NCBI RefSeq assembly: GCF_036320655.1
Contig: NZ_CP143258.1
Location: forward strand, 372,001-436,000
Source: Porphyromonas pogonae
GTDB taxonomy: Bacteria > Bacteroidota > Bacteroidia > Bacteroidales > Porphyromonadaceae
Reading direction: 5' to 3'
Length of the DNA stretch: 64,000 nt
Of the stretch, positions 36,501 through 45,502 are shown piece after piece; the stretch's first letter is position 1, and each line of letters begins with the position of its first letter. Below the pieces are notes generated by a model. It did no database searches, had not been told where the DNA came from, and worked only from the letters and a program-made list of their open reading frames with translations. The position numbers were made by a program, and so were the translations under genes.

Positions 36501-36748
36501 TACCCCTGGGTATGGTGTGTTGCTGATCATTGGGGTGGGGTGCGATACAAATGGCAAAAACTATCAAAATGATAGCCGGGGTGGGATTCTATGATATAAA
36601 TGCCATCTGTAAATGCCTATTTGAAATATCACATCGCTCTTGAGAGGTCACTATTCATACTTCAGGGGTGAGGCTCGGCTTTGCACTACTGTGCTTTGTG
36701 ACATCTGTACGCTGCAACAGGATCAGTATGGCGGATGATTTTTCTTGT

Positions 36749-36792
36749 AAAAAATGAAAGGTCTGCCTGCCATCAACGGCGGACAGACCTTT
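36749..36792 (-). terminator. Strong terminator after riboswitch 2; dispersed hairpin repeat, copy 2
   Basis: AAAGGTCTGCCTGCC (36757-36771) pairs with 36778-36792 around the loop ATCAAC; the minus strand continues CATTTTTTAC. It ends whatever transcript begins at riboswitch 2. The hairpin and the adjacent A-rich block to about 36830 are related to 26050-26115. Confidence 0.8.
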
Positions 36793-37116
36793 ACAGCATA
36801 GAAAAAAACAAATCTAAATCATTCTAATCTTCTTTTTTCACATCGTCACAGTACCAGTTGTGACATCGTGTTTCATATGAATGTTCACTTCATTATAAAA
36901 AGAAGATATTTACAACACACACATTGGGCTCATGGTTGCTGTAGGTTGCAACATTCTTGTAAGGTAAAGACATACCTTCGGCTACGCCGAGTATATATCA
37001 TATACCCATCCAAGTACACAAGCACGTATACCCATCAGCGGGCATAATTTAATATCAAATTCAGTTTATCCTAAAAAGTTGTTATTCTTACTCCTATTCC
37101 CCAAAGTAAAAATAAA
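36793..37116 (-). other. Short non-coding or micro-ORF segment under riboswitch 2
   Basis: Some 325 nt between the riboswitch and the terminator. No ORF longer than about 17 codons starts on the minus strand (for example MGIRACVLGWVYDIYSA and MKHDVTTGTVTM). It contains small hairpins (CTCGGC/GCCGAA near 36978-36990; AAGGTA/TACCTT near 36961-36978). Either a regulated small RNA, a leader peptide, or the remains of a deleted gene. Confidence 0.4.
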
Positions 37117-37315
37117 GCCCGTCATGGCAGGTCTTCTGACTTTTCCCGGGTCTTGCGCCTTCCCGACGTGCATACTTGTGATGCAGGTCAGTGGCCAAAG
37201 ATTGCAACACCGTCTTCATTATAGGAATTACAGCTGAGGGTACAGTTCCGGATTCTCACCGGATTCCCTTTTTCAATTCCGGAGTAGTTTACTCCGCAAT
37301 CACCTATGACGTTAC
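37117..37315 (-). ncRNA. Second cobalamin riboswitch, no gene downstream
   Basis: Same orientation and same ordered elements as the first: CGTCATAGGTGATTG, AAAGGGAATCCGGTG, GAACTGTACCCTCAGCTG, GGCCACTGACC, GGGAAGGCGC, and the B12 box AGTCAGAAGACCTGCC (37141-37126); P1 closes by CGTCAT/ATGACG. A perfect TACATTTG -7 element (37322-37315) sits just upstream. It reads away from the TonB receptor gene at 37715, into a 0.3-kb segment ending at a terminator. Confidence 0.93.
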
Positions 37316-37322
37316 AAATGTA
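37315..37322 (-). promoter_or_regulatory. -7 element of riboswitch 2
   Basis: TACATTTG on the minus strand; transcription would start within a few bases of the riboswitch P1 stem. Confidence 0.6.
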
Positions 37323-37672
37323 TAGTTAATTAAGTAATTAAGTCTGTTTTTGAGGTTAATAAAATAAAATTAGATGACAGATATTCCTAAAATTAGTTAA
37401 TAGGGGCTGTTTTTTCAAAGTTTTAATAATATACAAGACACGCCCAATGCTCATCTTCCTGTAGAAAAATGAACGGAGTATGCCTCAGTAGCTCTTGACC
37501 TCATTTCATGTTACTGATATTGAATAATCCTTACGGAGGTTTGGCAATTACTCATTAACTAAACAATTTACAAAGATACTACCGCCATCAAAGAAAAATA
37601 ATCCCCACATATAATGAGTATACACAAGGACAATCATTATATGTAGGGATAGTACATCCTTTGTTCAAATCT

Positions 37673-37680
37673 TAATTTTG
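37673..37680 (+). promoter_or_regulatory. -7 element of the siderophore-receptor gene
   Basis: TAATTTTG, matching TAnnTTTG, 35 bp before ATG 37715. Another reverse-oriented TATCTTTG lies at about 37571-37578. Confidence 0.5.
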
Positions 37681-37714
37681 GCTCTTGCGAAAAATTTATG
37701 TAATAATAACAATT

Positions 37715-40051
37715 ATGACTAAAATTCTAAAAAAATCAATTTATTTAATCTTTACATTCATTGTAAGTCTCATGTATCTTGAGGCTCAGCAGCTGGGCGG
37801 AAGTATCTCCGGTAGTGTGCGCTTTTCTGACGGTTCCGTCGCCGTAGGTGTCAGTGTCTATATTAGCAATACCACCATGGGGTGTGCTACGGACAAAAAT
37901 GGTCATTACAGTATAAAAGATGTTGTACCGGGCAATTATGTACTGAAGGTGTCGGCTGTAGGCAGTAAGGGCGATGAGCGTAAAATCTCGGTAAAGAGCG
38001 GAGGAGATTACAAGATAGACTTTGTGATCGCAGAGGAGTCTCGTCTCCTGGATGCCGTGACCGTCACCTCCACCGTGAAGCAATACGCTGAAAAAAGAAG
38101 TGAGAGTGTAGCCCGCATGCCCCTGAAAAACATGGAAAATCCACAAGTATACACTGTGCTGCCCAAGGCTCTGATGGATCAGCAACTGGTAAATGATTAC
38201 CAAAGTGCACTATCTACTGCTCCCGGTACCAGCAATATTACTTATTCTCCCGGTGGCGGAGGAGTGGGGCTAACTTCTTTTATTCGTGGTTTTTCTACTT
38301 ATGCAGGTACTATGCGTAACGGACTCGGTACAAACTTTGTTACTCTGGCCGATCCTTACAACCTTGAAAATCTCGAGGTAATCAAAGGGCCTTCGGGTAC
38401 ACTCTTTGGTTCTGCACTGGTGACTTATGGAGGGTTGATAAACCGCGTGACCAAAAGGCCTCACCACACTTTCAAGGGGGAGGTGAGCTATACTGTAGGC
38501 AGTTTCAATAATAATCGTATCACGGGTGATATCAACATCCCCATCAACGATAAAGTGGCTATTCGCCTCAATGGATTCTACCAGAAGGAGAAGTCTTTTC
38601 AGGATTATGGTGTGGTCAATTCGTGGGGCTTCACTCCCAGTATCAGATACGATGTCAATGATAAGTTGACTTTTGACCTTGATGCGGAACTTTATCAGAC
38701 TGATAGAAACTCCAATTTCATGAAGATATCCAAGCCCATCAATGTGAAAAAGTTCTCCGAACTTAATCTGGATCCCAAGATTTCTTACACCAATAATGAG
38801 ATCCTGTCACATATAAAGGTGTTCAATATATTCGCTAAGATGTCATATAAATTCAATGATAATTGGGAGTCGCAAACGTTGGTTTCTATGGCCAATACTC
38901 AGAACGAAGCCAATTATTTCTTTGCGGAGATCATGAGCAAAGACTCTCTTACCCGTAATTATATGCATATTCCCAGCATATTCAACGCCGTGGACATACA
39001 GCATAATTTCAATGGTAAATTCAAGATCGGGGATAAGATCGAGAATAAAGTACTTTTAGGCGTGGATATTGCCACTAATGCTTCGAGTGATCATCGATTC
39101 CGCTTAGATCCCTTAGATATGGTAGAGATAAACAAAGAACCTAAGTATTTTTCTCTTGAGGAATTTAACAATCGCTTTCCCGCCCATTTCATTTATGGGC
39201 ACAAGAAAGACTGGCGCACAATAGCCGTATACCTATCTGATGTAGTAAGCATTACCGATAGGCTGATGGCTATGGTAGCTCTGCGTGTGGATTTCTTCAG
39301 GAGCAAAAGCTCGGATGAGAAGTTTAACCAAACAACAGCTTCACCTAAGTTTGGTCTGGTGTATCAGCCTGTCAAAGATAAGTTGTCAATCTTTGCCAAT
39401 TATATGAATGGGTTCGAAAATGAAGCCCCGGGAGTAGACCCTAAGACTAATAAGCAGATTATATTCAAACCTGAGCAGGCCAATCAATTTGAGATCGGAG
39501 TAAAAGCCGAGCTTTTCAATAAAAGGATATCAGGAACGATAAGCTATTATGATATTAATGTAAAGGATATCATACGTCCCAATCCTGAGGATCCTTTGGA
39601 GTCGATACAAGATGGAACTCGTGTGAGTCGTGGCGTGGAGATGGATATTATAGCCAATCCGTTCGAAGGCTTCAATATTCTCTTGGGTTATGGATACAAT
39701 ATGAGTAAATACATCAAGGCGGACAAGAGTGTTGAAGGCAAACGCCCCTATGGTGTTCCCAAACATGTGGGCAACTTCTGGACAAGCTATCAACTCAATT
39801 CTGGTATTTTGGAAGGATTGGGTGTAGGACTGGGAGGAAACTTTCAGTCGGAAATACCACTCTTTGATACCTATGATATTGTAGGTGACGGTTATGCAAA
39901 ATTCGATGCATCGTTATTTTACGATCGTAAGAAATATCGTATTGCCATCAAAGTCAATAATGTTACCAATAAGACTTATTACTTGTCGGATTATTGGGGT
40001 CAATTCCAACCTCCGAGAAATGTACAGGCTAATCTGACATTGCACTTTTAA
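37715..40051 (+). CDS. TonB-dependent siderophore receptor, FhuA/FepA-like
   Basis: Outer-membrane active transporter, 778 residues from ATG 37715. Signal peptide to about residue 25 (SLMYLEAQ), then a carboxypeptidase-D-type domain (GSISGSVRFSDGSVAVGVSVYI ... GCATDKNGHYSIKDV), a plug domain (MPLKNMENPQVYTVLPKALM; SFIRGFSTYAG; LENLEVIKGPSGTLFGSAL) and a 22-strand-type barrel ending in ANLTLHF. The plug wording (PQVYTVLPK, GPSGTLFG) is that of ferric-siderophore receptors rather than SusC or BtuB. Cotranscribed with a PepSY membrane protein, which supports iron uptake. Confidence 0.9.
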   Translation: MTKILKKSIYLIFTFIVSLMYLEAQQLGGSISGSVRFSDGSVAVGVSVYISNTTMGCATDKNGHYSIKDVVPGNYVLKVSAVGSKGDERKISVKSGGDYKIDFVIAEESRLLDAVTVTSTVKQYAEKRSESVARMPLKNMENPQVYTVLPKALMDQQLVNDYQSALSTAPGTSNITYSPGGGGVGLTSFIRGFSTYAGTMRNGLGTNFVTLADPYNLENLEVIKGPSGTLFGSALVTYGGLINRVTKRPHHTFKGEVSYTVGSFNNNRITGDINIPINDKVAIRLNGFYQKEKSFQDYGVVNSWGFTPSIRYDVNDKLTFDLDAELYQTDRNSNFMKISKPINVKKFSELNLDPKISYTNNEILSHIKVFNIFAKMSYKFNDNWESQTLVSMANTQNEANYFFAEIMSKDSLTRNYMHIPSIFNAVDIQHNFNGKFKIGDKIENKVLLGVDIATNASSDHRFRLDPLDMVEINKEPKYFSLEEFNNRFPAHFIYGHKKDWRTIAVYLSDVVSITDRLMAMVALRVDFFRSKSSDEKFNQTTASPKFGLVYQPVKDKLSIFANYMNGFENEAPGVDPKTNKQIIFKPEQANQFEIGVKAELFNKRISGTISYYDINVKDIIRPNPEDPLESIQDGTRVSRGVEMDIIANPFEGFNILLGYGYNMSKYIKADKSVEGKRPYGVPKHVGNFWTSYQLNSGILEGLGVGLGGNFQSEIPLFDTYDIVGDGYAKFDASLFYDRKKYRIAIKVNNVTNKTYYLSDYWGQFQPPRNVQANLTLHF

Positions 40052-40122
40052 TATCAGCCATAGATAGATTTGTCAGACATTGGACATAAGTCCAATGTCT
40101 GATTTTATAAACACATAATATT

Positions 40123-41256
40123 ATGAACGGGAAAACAAGCAAGATAAATAGTCGCAAGTTGAACAAACAATTACATCTTTGGTTAGGGCTTATCTCCGGT
40201 CTTATTATTTTCATCGTATCACTTTCGGGGACTCTCTTTGTGTTCTGTGATGAAATCATAGACCTTATAGCGGGCGATGCCAAGTATGTTGCCGTACCGC
40301 CACCTCCGACGGAGAAGAAGAGTATTGTAGAGCTCATGGAGGTGTTCAACCGTAAATATCCGGATAGAGAGCTTTTTTATTTTGATACATTTACGGATCC
40401 CGCCAGAAGCTTCAGAGTAGCCTCTGAGAAGAATGAGGGTGATTTCATGTACACTTACATGGACCCCTATACAGGAGATGTGCTCAAAAACAGCAGGTCT
40501 TACTGGTTTTTCTTTTACATTGCATCGCAGATACATGCCCAATTGCTTATGGGTAGCGTGGGGCATTGGGTGGTAGGTATAGCTACCATTATATTTTTTA
40601 TAGAACTAGTCACGGGGTTAATACTATGGTTCCCGCGCAAGTGGAACCGCAAAGTGCTCAAATCACTCTTTCTCATCAAAAGGAAAGCACCGTGGAAAAG
40701 GGTTAATTATGATCTGCACAAGGTGATTGGCTTTTATATCATGATCCCTGCTCTTATCATCTCCTTTACAGGTATAATTATGGCTTTCAGTATGCTGGGC
40801 AATCTTACTCAAAAGGCATTTAATGGTATGCCCGACGGGTTCACGCGCATGAGAGAGTTTTTCCCTCCTCATCAGCCGGAGCGCCCTGTGCCCAGTTTTG
40901 ATAAAGTTGTAGCCAATCTATTCGACCTGTATCCATCGGCACGTCAAGTCAGACTCACCACTCCTTTTGAAGAAAAAGGCACTGTTTATTACACTGCAAT
41001 AGGTGAGAAAGTAGGGCTTAAGAGCCAAGATAACGGATTGTTCTTTTTCACCGATAAATATACCGGCATGCCTATCAAGTGCCCTCAGGTATTCACAAAC
41101 CATAATACTATAGTCCAGACCATATATGACCTCCATGTAGGACATTGGTGGGGCTTATGGGGTAAGATAATCATCTTTATCACCGGGCTTGTATGCACGA
41201 GTTTACCTGTGACGGGATTAGTTATCTGGGTGCAAAGGCGGAAAAAACATTCATAA
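40123..41256 (+). CDS. PepSY-associated membrane protein (iron-uptake reductase type)
   Basis: A 377-residue inner-membrane protein with four main helices (about 22-42, 142-165, 195-220, 340-362), typical of the PepSY_TM family. Family landmarks include KLNKQLHLWLGLISGLIIF at the N-terminus, LHKVIGFYIMIPALIISFTG and DLHVGHWWGLWGKI; the repeated His in membrane helices suggest haem ligation. It follows the siderophore receptor by 71 bp. Proteins of this family beside TonB receptors are thought to reduce ferric-siderophores; that function is inferred. Confidence 0.88.
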   Translation: MNGKTSKINSRKLNKQLHLWLGLISGLIIFIVSLSGTLFVFCDEIIDLIAGDAKYVAVPPPPTEKKSIVELMEVFNRKYPDRELFYFDTFTDPARSFRVASEKNEGDFMYTYMDPYTGDVLKNSRSYWFFFYIASQIHAQLLMGSVGHWVVGIATIIFFIELVTGLILWFPRKWNRKVLKSLFLIKRKAPWKRVNYDLHKVIGFYIMIPALIISFTGIIMAFSMLGNLTQKAFNGMPDGFTRMREFFPPHQPERPVPSFDKVVANLFDLYPSARQVRLTTPFEEKGTVYYTAIGEKVGLKSQDNGLFFFTDKYTGMPIKCPQVFTNHNTIVQTIYDLHVGHWWGLWGKIIIFITGLVCTSLPVTGLVIWVQRRKKHS

Positions 41257-41265
41257 GATATATAA

Positions 41266-41303
41266 AGATAGGGTGCCGAAAAGCGAATTTCGGCACCCTA
41301 TCT
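41266..41303. terminator. Bidirectional terminator between convergent genes
   Basis: Perfect 15-bp stem (41266-41280 with 41289-41303) between the PepSY gene and the oppositely oriented symporter gene. Confidence 0.9.
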
Positions 41304-41344
41304 GTTGATTGGAATATAAGAATCTCTTTTTGTCTGAGAAGATG

Positions 41345-42550
41345 TTATTCCGCAGCCATCTCAGCCGGTATGGCTACGCTTTCAGGTAATTCTTTCTTCA
41401 CTATTTTATCTACAATGAGAGAGATAGCGCCGTCACCTGTTACATTGCAAGCGGTACCAAAGTTGTCCATGGTGATGTAGAGTGATATCATCAGAGCTTG
41501 CATCTGCGGATCAAAACCAAGTATTGATTGTAGGATAGCCAAGGCCGCCATGATGGCTCCACCCGGTACACCCGGAGCTGCAACCATAGTAATACCCAGC
41601 ATGAAGATAAATTGGCTGAAAAGCCCTATATCATGTGGCATGCCGTGCATAATCATCAATGCTAAAGCACAGGATACAATCTTGAGAGTACTACCTGACA
41701 AGTGTATGGTAGCACACAAAGGCACCGTAAAGCCGGCAATATCTTCAGTCACCCCATTGAGCTTACATTGCTTGAGCGTTACAGGGATGGTAGCTGCCGA
41801 CGAACAAGTACCCAAAGCCGTGAAATAGGCCGGCAACATGCGCCACAAGAGCTGGAAAGGATTGCGCCTGACGATGGCTCCTGCCACTGAGAATTGTAGG
41901 ATCAACAGTATGATGTGTAATGCGAATATGATACCTATAATCTTGATAAATACTAAAATAATGGACATTACTTGGCCCTGGAATGTCATATTTAGGAAGA
42001 TGCTATAGATGTATAGCGGCAACAAGGGGATGATCACATGTACAATGACGTCTGAGATGATCTCCTTGAAGTCGTGCACTACATTTTTGAGTGAAAAGCT
42101 CTTTAGGCTTGCCATTCCCAATCCTAGGGTAAAGGCCAATACCAAAGCCGTCATCACACTCATTGCAGGCGGAATGCCTATCGTGAAGAAAGGCTGTAAT
42201 GATGCTACTTCTTCGATAGCTCCCATATCTTCGCCCGGTGTTATGAGCGAAGGGAACACCGCAGAGCCTGTGAAGTATGCCAAATAACCTGAAAATACTG
42301 TGGATCCATATGCAATGGCTGTGGTGATAAGGAGCATCTTGCCGGCTCCTTTGCCTATGTCGCCTATGGCATCGGCTACCAAAGCCAGGATGATCAGCGG
42401 TATGACAAAGTTGAGAAACTCGCTGAATATGGCGTTGAAAGTAACAAATATTCTGACGAGAGGGGCATTAAAAATATAACCCGTTAGTATACCCAGGACA
42501 ATGGCAATAAGAATCTTACCCAAAAGCCCTATGTGAAGTCTTTTTTTCAT
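41345..42550 (-). CDS. Dicarboxylate/amino-acid:cation symporter (DAACS family)
   Basis: Sodium- or proton-coupled transporter for acidic amino acids or C4-dicarboxylates, 401 residues with eight predicted helices and two re-entrant loops. Family signatures: ALGTCSSAATIPVTLKQ (hairpin 1 serine-rich motif, about 255-271), SGSTLKIVSCALALMIM, MVAAPGVPGGAIMAAL (about 325-340) and MDNFGTACNVTGDGAISLI at the substrate/Na+ site. In an organism that ferments glutamate/aspartate and handles succinate it would fit uptake of those compounds, but substrate is not determined by sequence. Confidence 0.92.
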   Translation of the reverse strand: MKKRLHIGLLGKILIAIVLGILTGYIFNAPLVRIFVTFNAIFSEFLNFVIPLIILALVADAIGDIGKGAGKMLLITTAIAYGSTVFSGYLAYFTGSAVFPSLITPGEDMGAIEEVASLQPFFTIGIPPAMSVMTALVLAFTLGLGMASLKSFSLKNVVHDFKEIISDVIVHVIIPLLPLYIYSIFLNMTFQGQVMSIILVFIKIIGIIFALHIILLILQFSVAGAIVRRNPFQLLWRMLPAYFTALGTCSSAATIPVTLKQCKLNGVTEDIAGFTVPLCATIHLSGSTLKIVSCALALMIMHGMPHDIGLFSQFIFMLGITMVAAPGVPGGAIMAALAILQSILGFDPQMQALMISLYITMDNFGTACNVTGDGAISLIVDKIVKKELPESVAIPAEMAAE

Positions 42551-42673
42551 AGTTTTGTAATAAAATATTCATGGTTTAAAATTGTCCGTAAAAATATACA
42601 AATTTTACAATACGACAATCCTATATAGCAAATACAATAATTAAACGGCTCAAAAATTATAATTATTATACAT

Positions 42674-45328
42674 ATGCCTCTAATTCTGCGTCAAATACTT
42701 AGTATTTGTGTAATATTTTTTTTATGCAATGCTATTTTAAATGCACAATCTATCATTTCGGGTAAGATTATCAGCAAAGAAGACAGCAGTCCCATCTCTT
42801 ATGCGGGAGTTTACATCAAAGAGACGAAGTCAGGGAGTGTGACGGATGATAAAGGACAATTCAAGCTTGAGCTGTCTCCCGGGGAGTATCATTTGGAAGT
42901 GCGCTCATTGGGGTTCAAAAGTCAGAGCCGAGTACTTGTTGTAAAGGACGGGAACATCAATGATCTTGTATTCGCTTTAGAGCCTCAGGTCTATCATTTG
43001 CAGGAAGTAAGTATAACGGCTAATAAGTCGCATGAAGATCCTGCGTATCCTATCATCCGCCGAGTGATGTACAGAGTCCCTATCTATCGCAATATGCTGC
43101 AACATTACAATATGCAAGCCTATACCCGTGGTACGATGTATCTTGCCAAGGTGCCTTTCTTTCTCCGAAATGTAAAGGTGAACGATGCTATCAAACTCAA
43201 GGATCTGGAGAAAAAGAATATGGTCGATGAGCGCTCCATCTCTGTTGTATTCGATGCTCCTCGCAAGTACCGACAGACCATCAAGGGCTACCGTACTTCC
43301 GCACCCAAGCAGTTTGCGAGTAAAGGGCAGAATGCCGATCAGCTGCTCACGCAAAACATTTACGATGAGGGCATAGGTATCAATTACTCGGAGTACAATG
43401 TCAATCCTATCACACCGGGGGCATATAATAAATACAAATATAAACTCGAGGGTACTTCACGGGAAGATGGCAAGGATATTTACCGCATCAGTTTCAGATC
43501 AGTAACCGGAGGCAAAAGTATTGCCTCGGGCTTTATGGACGTAGTAGGTGATGATTGGGCTGTGAAAACTTTGCGAATCAACATCAATAACATGGGCATT
43601 CTGAAGCAGGACATCACTTACAATCTCACAGAGGTGATGCCGGGAATGTATTTGCCTACTACTTTTATGATCAAGCTCAAGATCGAAATCATCGGGGTGG
43701 ACACAGATTATAAGTACGTCACATCCATGAAGTACTCCGATGTCAAGCTAACCCCCTTGAGTCGCCGACTCTCTTCAGATCTGTCACAGTCGCTCCCGAG
43801 TAGTGGTAAGCTTACCAATAAGATTGTAGAGAAGCACGGAGATAAGATCAGAGAAGAACTCAAGAAGAAAGAAGATCCGCATTACGACCCCTATCTCGTC
43901 AAGAAAGAGCGACAAAACGAAGTCACTGCCCAAAAAGATTCTCTTGCCGATAATCAAGACTCTTTATACTGGAGCAAGATAAGTCCTATCCCTATGGATG
44001 ATAGGGAGAAACAGAGTTTTCTCAAACGCGACTCCCTCTCCAAAGCATTTGAGTCTCGGAAGACGCTTGGTTTTATTCCCCGAAAGAAGCAGTCTAATGA
44101 ATCCTATGATAGCTCCGGGTTCTTGTCTTCCTTGTTGAACGGACGCTCGTACAACAAGAAAAAGATTACTTATGGCTTCGAGGGAGTGCTGAAAGGCTTG
44201 CTGCACGATTATAATGTTGCAGATAGATTGGTCATGGGCCAAAAACTATTTCTCCACAATAATTCTCTTGGACTCACGTGGGATCTCAGCGGAGGTGCTT
44301 ACTACGCACCAAGACGTAAGGTTGTGCTTTGGAATACTGACCTGAAGTTGGGGTTTGCTCATAAGCACAACGGATATATAGCACTGGAGGCAGGGCGCAG
44401 GACGGCCAACCTTGGCAAGCAATACAGCCAATCCGAAGTGATACAGAATATGATTTACACCGCCATTGACGGCAGGGGGCTGTTTGAGTTATATGACAGC
44501 CGATATGCCAAGGCTCGCGTTTCTTTCATGCCTCAGAGATCCCTTACTGTAGCTGCATCTGTCGATTTCTCCGATAACAGAGGTGTGGATATGTCCAAAA
44601 TAGGAAGTATCTCCAAGAGTTATTGGGGCAACGTTGCTAATTTTATGAATGCTCGCAAAGACAAGGATGAGCATATCACTTTACAGTCGTCTAAGTCGTG
44701 GAGTATTCAGGCTAACATAAAATGGAATCCCACACCTTATCACAAACTCAATCGTTGGGGTCGTACGGAGTATGTAAACGAGGGAGAGAAGAGTCCTATA
44801 GTCAATCTCGGTACTCAGGTAGCTATTCCCGTGGTATCGGGTTGGGACAATGACTTTAGTCTGGTAACGCTTCGGGTGAATCAGCAGATCGAGATGGGCC
44901 GGTACTCTGAACGGTGGTTCGATTACTCTGCTACTATGGGGCGCTACCTGCATAAGAAAGTTCTCAATCCCGATAGAGCTCTGTACCTCAAAGGTAACAA
45001 TGGCATGTTTCTCTTCAATAGCGAAAGCTTTTTAGAAGATTTTCATTCCTTACATCCATACACCGCAGTGGAGGGGATGACTTTTGCCAAAATAAACTTG
45101 TCGTATAGGGCCAATCGTATCTTGATCAATTACCTGCCGTTTGACTGGATCAACATGTCCGACGAAGCACTGTATCTCAAACTGTATACTGACTTCAAAC
45201 AATCGCCTTACCTGGAAGCCGGCTACTCCCATGGTTTTTCGTCGTCTCTCCGCTGGGGAATCTTCTACGGAGGGTATAATGGATACAAGGACAAAGGTGT
45301 AGTTCTTCGCTTCAACTTTGATTTCTAA
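42674..45328 (+). CDS. DUF5686 outer-membrane protein with carboxypeptidase-like domain
   Basis: An 884-residue exported protein. The signal peptide (about 1-24, ending LNAQ) is followed by a CarboxypepD_reg-like domain (SGKIISKEDSSPISYAGVYI ... VTDDKGQFKLELSPGEYHLEV ... LGF), then the DUF5686 region starting near YPIIRRVMYRVPIYRNMLQHY and running to the C-terminus, where barrel-like strands end in VVLRFNFDF. The family is widespread in Bacteroidetes and thought to be an outer-membrane barrel of unknown function. It appears to be monocistronic. Confidence 0.85.
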   Translation: MPLILRQILSICVIFFLCNAILNAQSIISGKIISKEDSSPISYAGVYIKETKSGSVTDDKGQFKLELSPGEYHLEVRSLGFKSQSRVLVVKDGNINDLVFALEPQVYHLQEVSITANKSHEDPAYPIIRRVMYRVPIYRNMLQHYNMQAYTRGTMYLAKVPFFLRNVKVNDAIKLKDLEKKNMVDERSISVVFDAPRKYRQTIKGYRTSAPKQFASKGQNADQLLTQNIYDEGIGINYSEYNVNPITPGAYNKYKYKLEGTSREDGKDIYRISFRSVTGGKSIASGFMDVVGDDWAVKTLRININNMGILKQDITYNLTEVMPGMYLPTTFMIKLKIEIIGVDTDYKYVTSMKYSDVKLTPLSRRLSSDLSQSLPSSGKLTNKIVEKHGDKIREELKKKEDPHYDPYLVKKERQNEVTAQKDSLADNQDSLYWSKISPIPMDDREKQSFLKRDSLSKAFESRKTLGFIPRKKQSNESYDSSGFLSSLLNGRSYNKKKITYGFEGVLKGLLHDYNVADRLVMGQKLFLHNNSLGLTWDLSGGAYYAPRRKVVLWNTDLKLGFAHKHNGYIALEAGRRTANLGKQYSQSEVIQNMIYTAIDGRGLFELYDSRYAKARVSFMPQRSLTVAASVDFSDNRGVDMSKIGSISKSYWGNVANFMNARKDKDEHITLQSSKSWSIQANIKWNPTPYHKLNRWGRTEYVNEGEKSPIVNLGTQVAIPVVSGWDNDFSLVTLRVNQQIEMGRYSERWFDYSATMGRYLHKKVLNPDRALYLKGNNGMFLFNSESFLEDFHSLHPYTAVEGMTFAKINLSYRANRILINYLPFDWINMSDEALYLKLYTDFKQSPYLEAGYSHGFSSSLRWGIFYGGYNGYKDKGVVLRFNFDF

Positions 45329-45463
45329 GGCTTCATCTCTCAGTACCTCTTTCTCATCCGCACGGCAATGCAGTGCACGCCCTTACACGTGTACGCACTG
45401 CCAAGCCCTTGTCTTGTTGCAGTAGCAAAGCAATGGATCCCCGTTAATGCGGTTATAAATCAT

Positions 45464-45471
45464 TATCTTTG
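45464..45471 (+). promoter_or_regulatory. -7 element for the ABC-F gene cluster
   Basis: TATCTTTG, exact TAnnTTTG, 32 bp before ATG 45503. The -33 element is not evident. Confidence 0.5.
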
Positions 45472-45502
45472 TAGCTTCATATTATAATAGATACATAGAT
45501 CG

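Noticed and set aside
37117-40051. Riboswitch 2 controlling the TonB receptor, as expected for a BtuB gene
   Set aside because: The conserved elements read 5' to 3' on the minus strand, away from the receptor, and the receptor plug resembles siderophore receptors.
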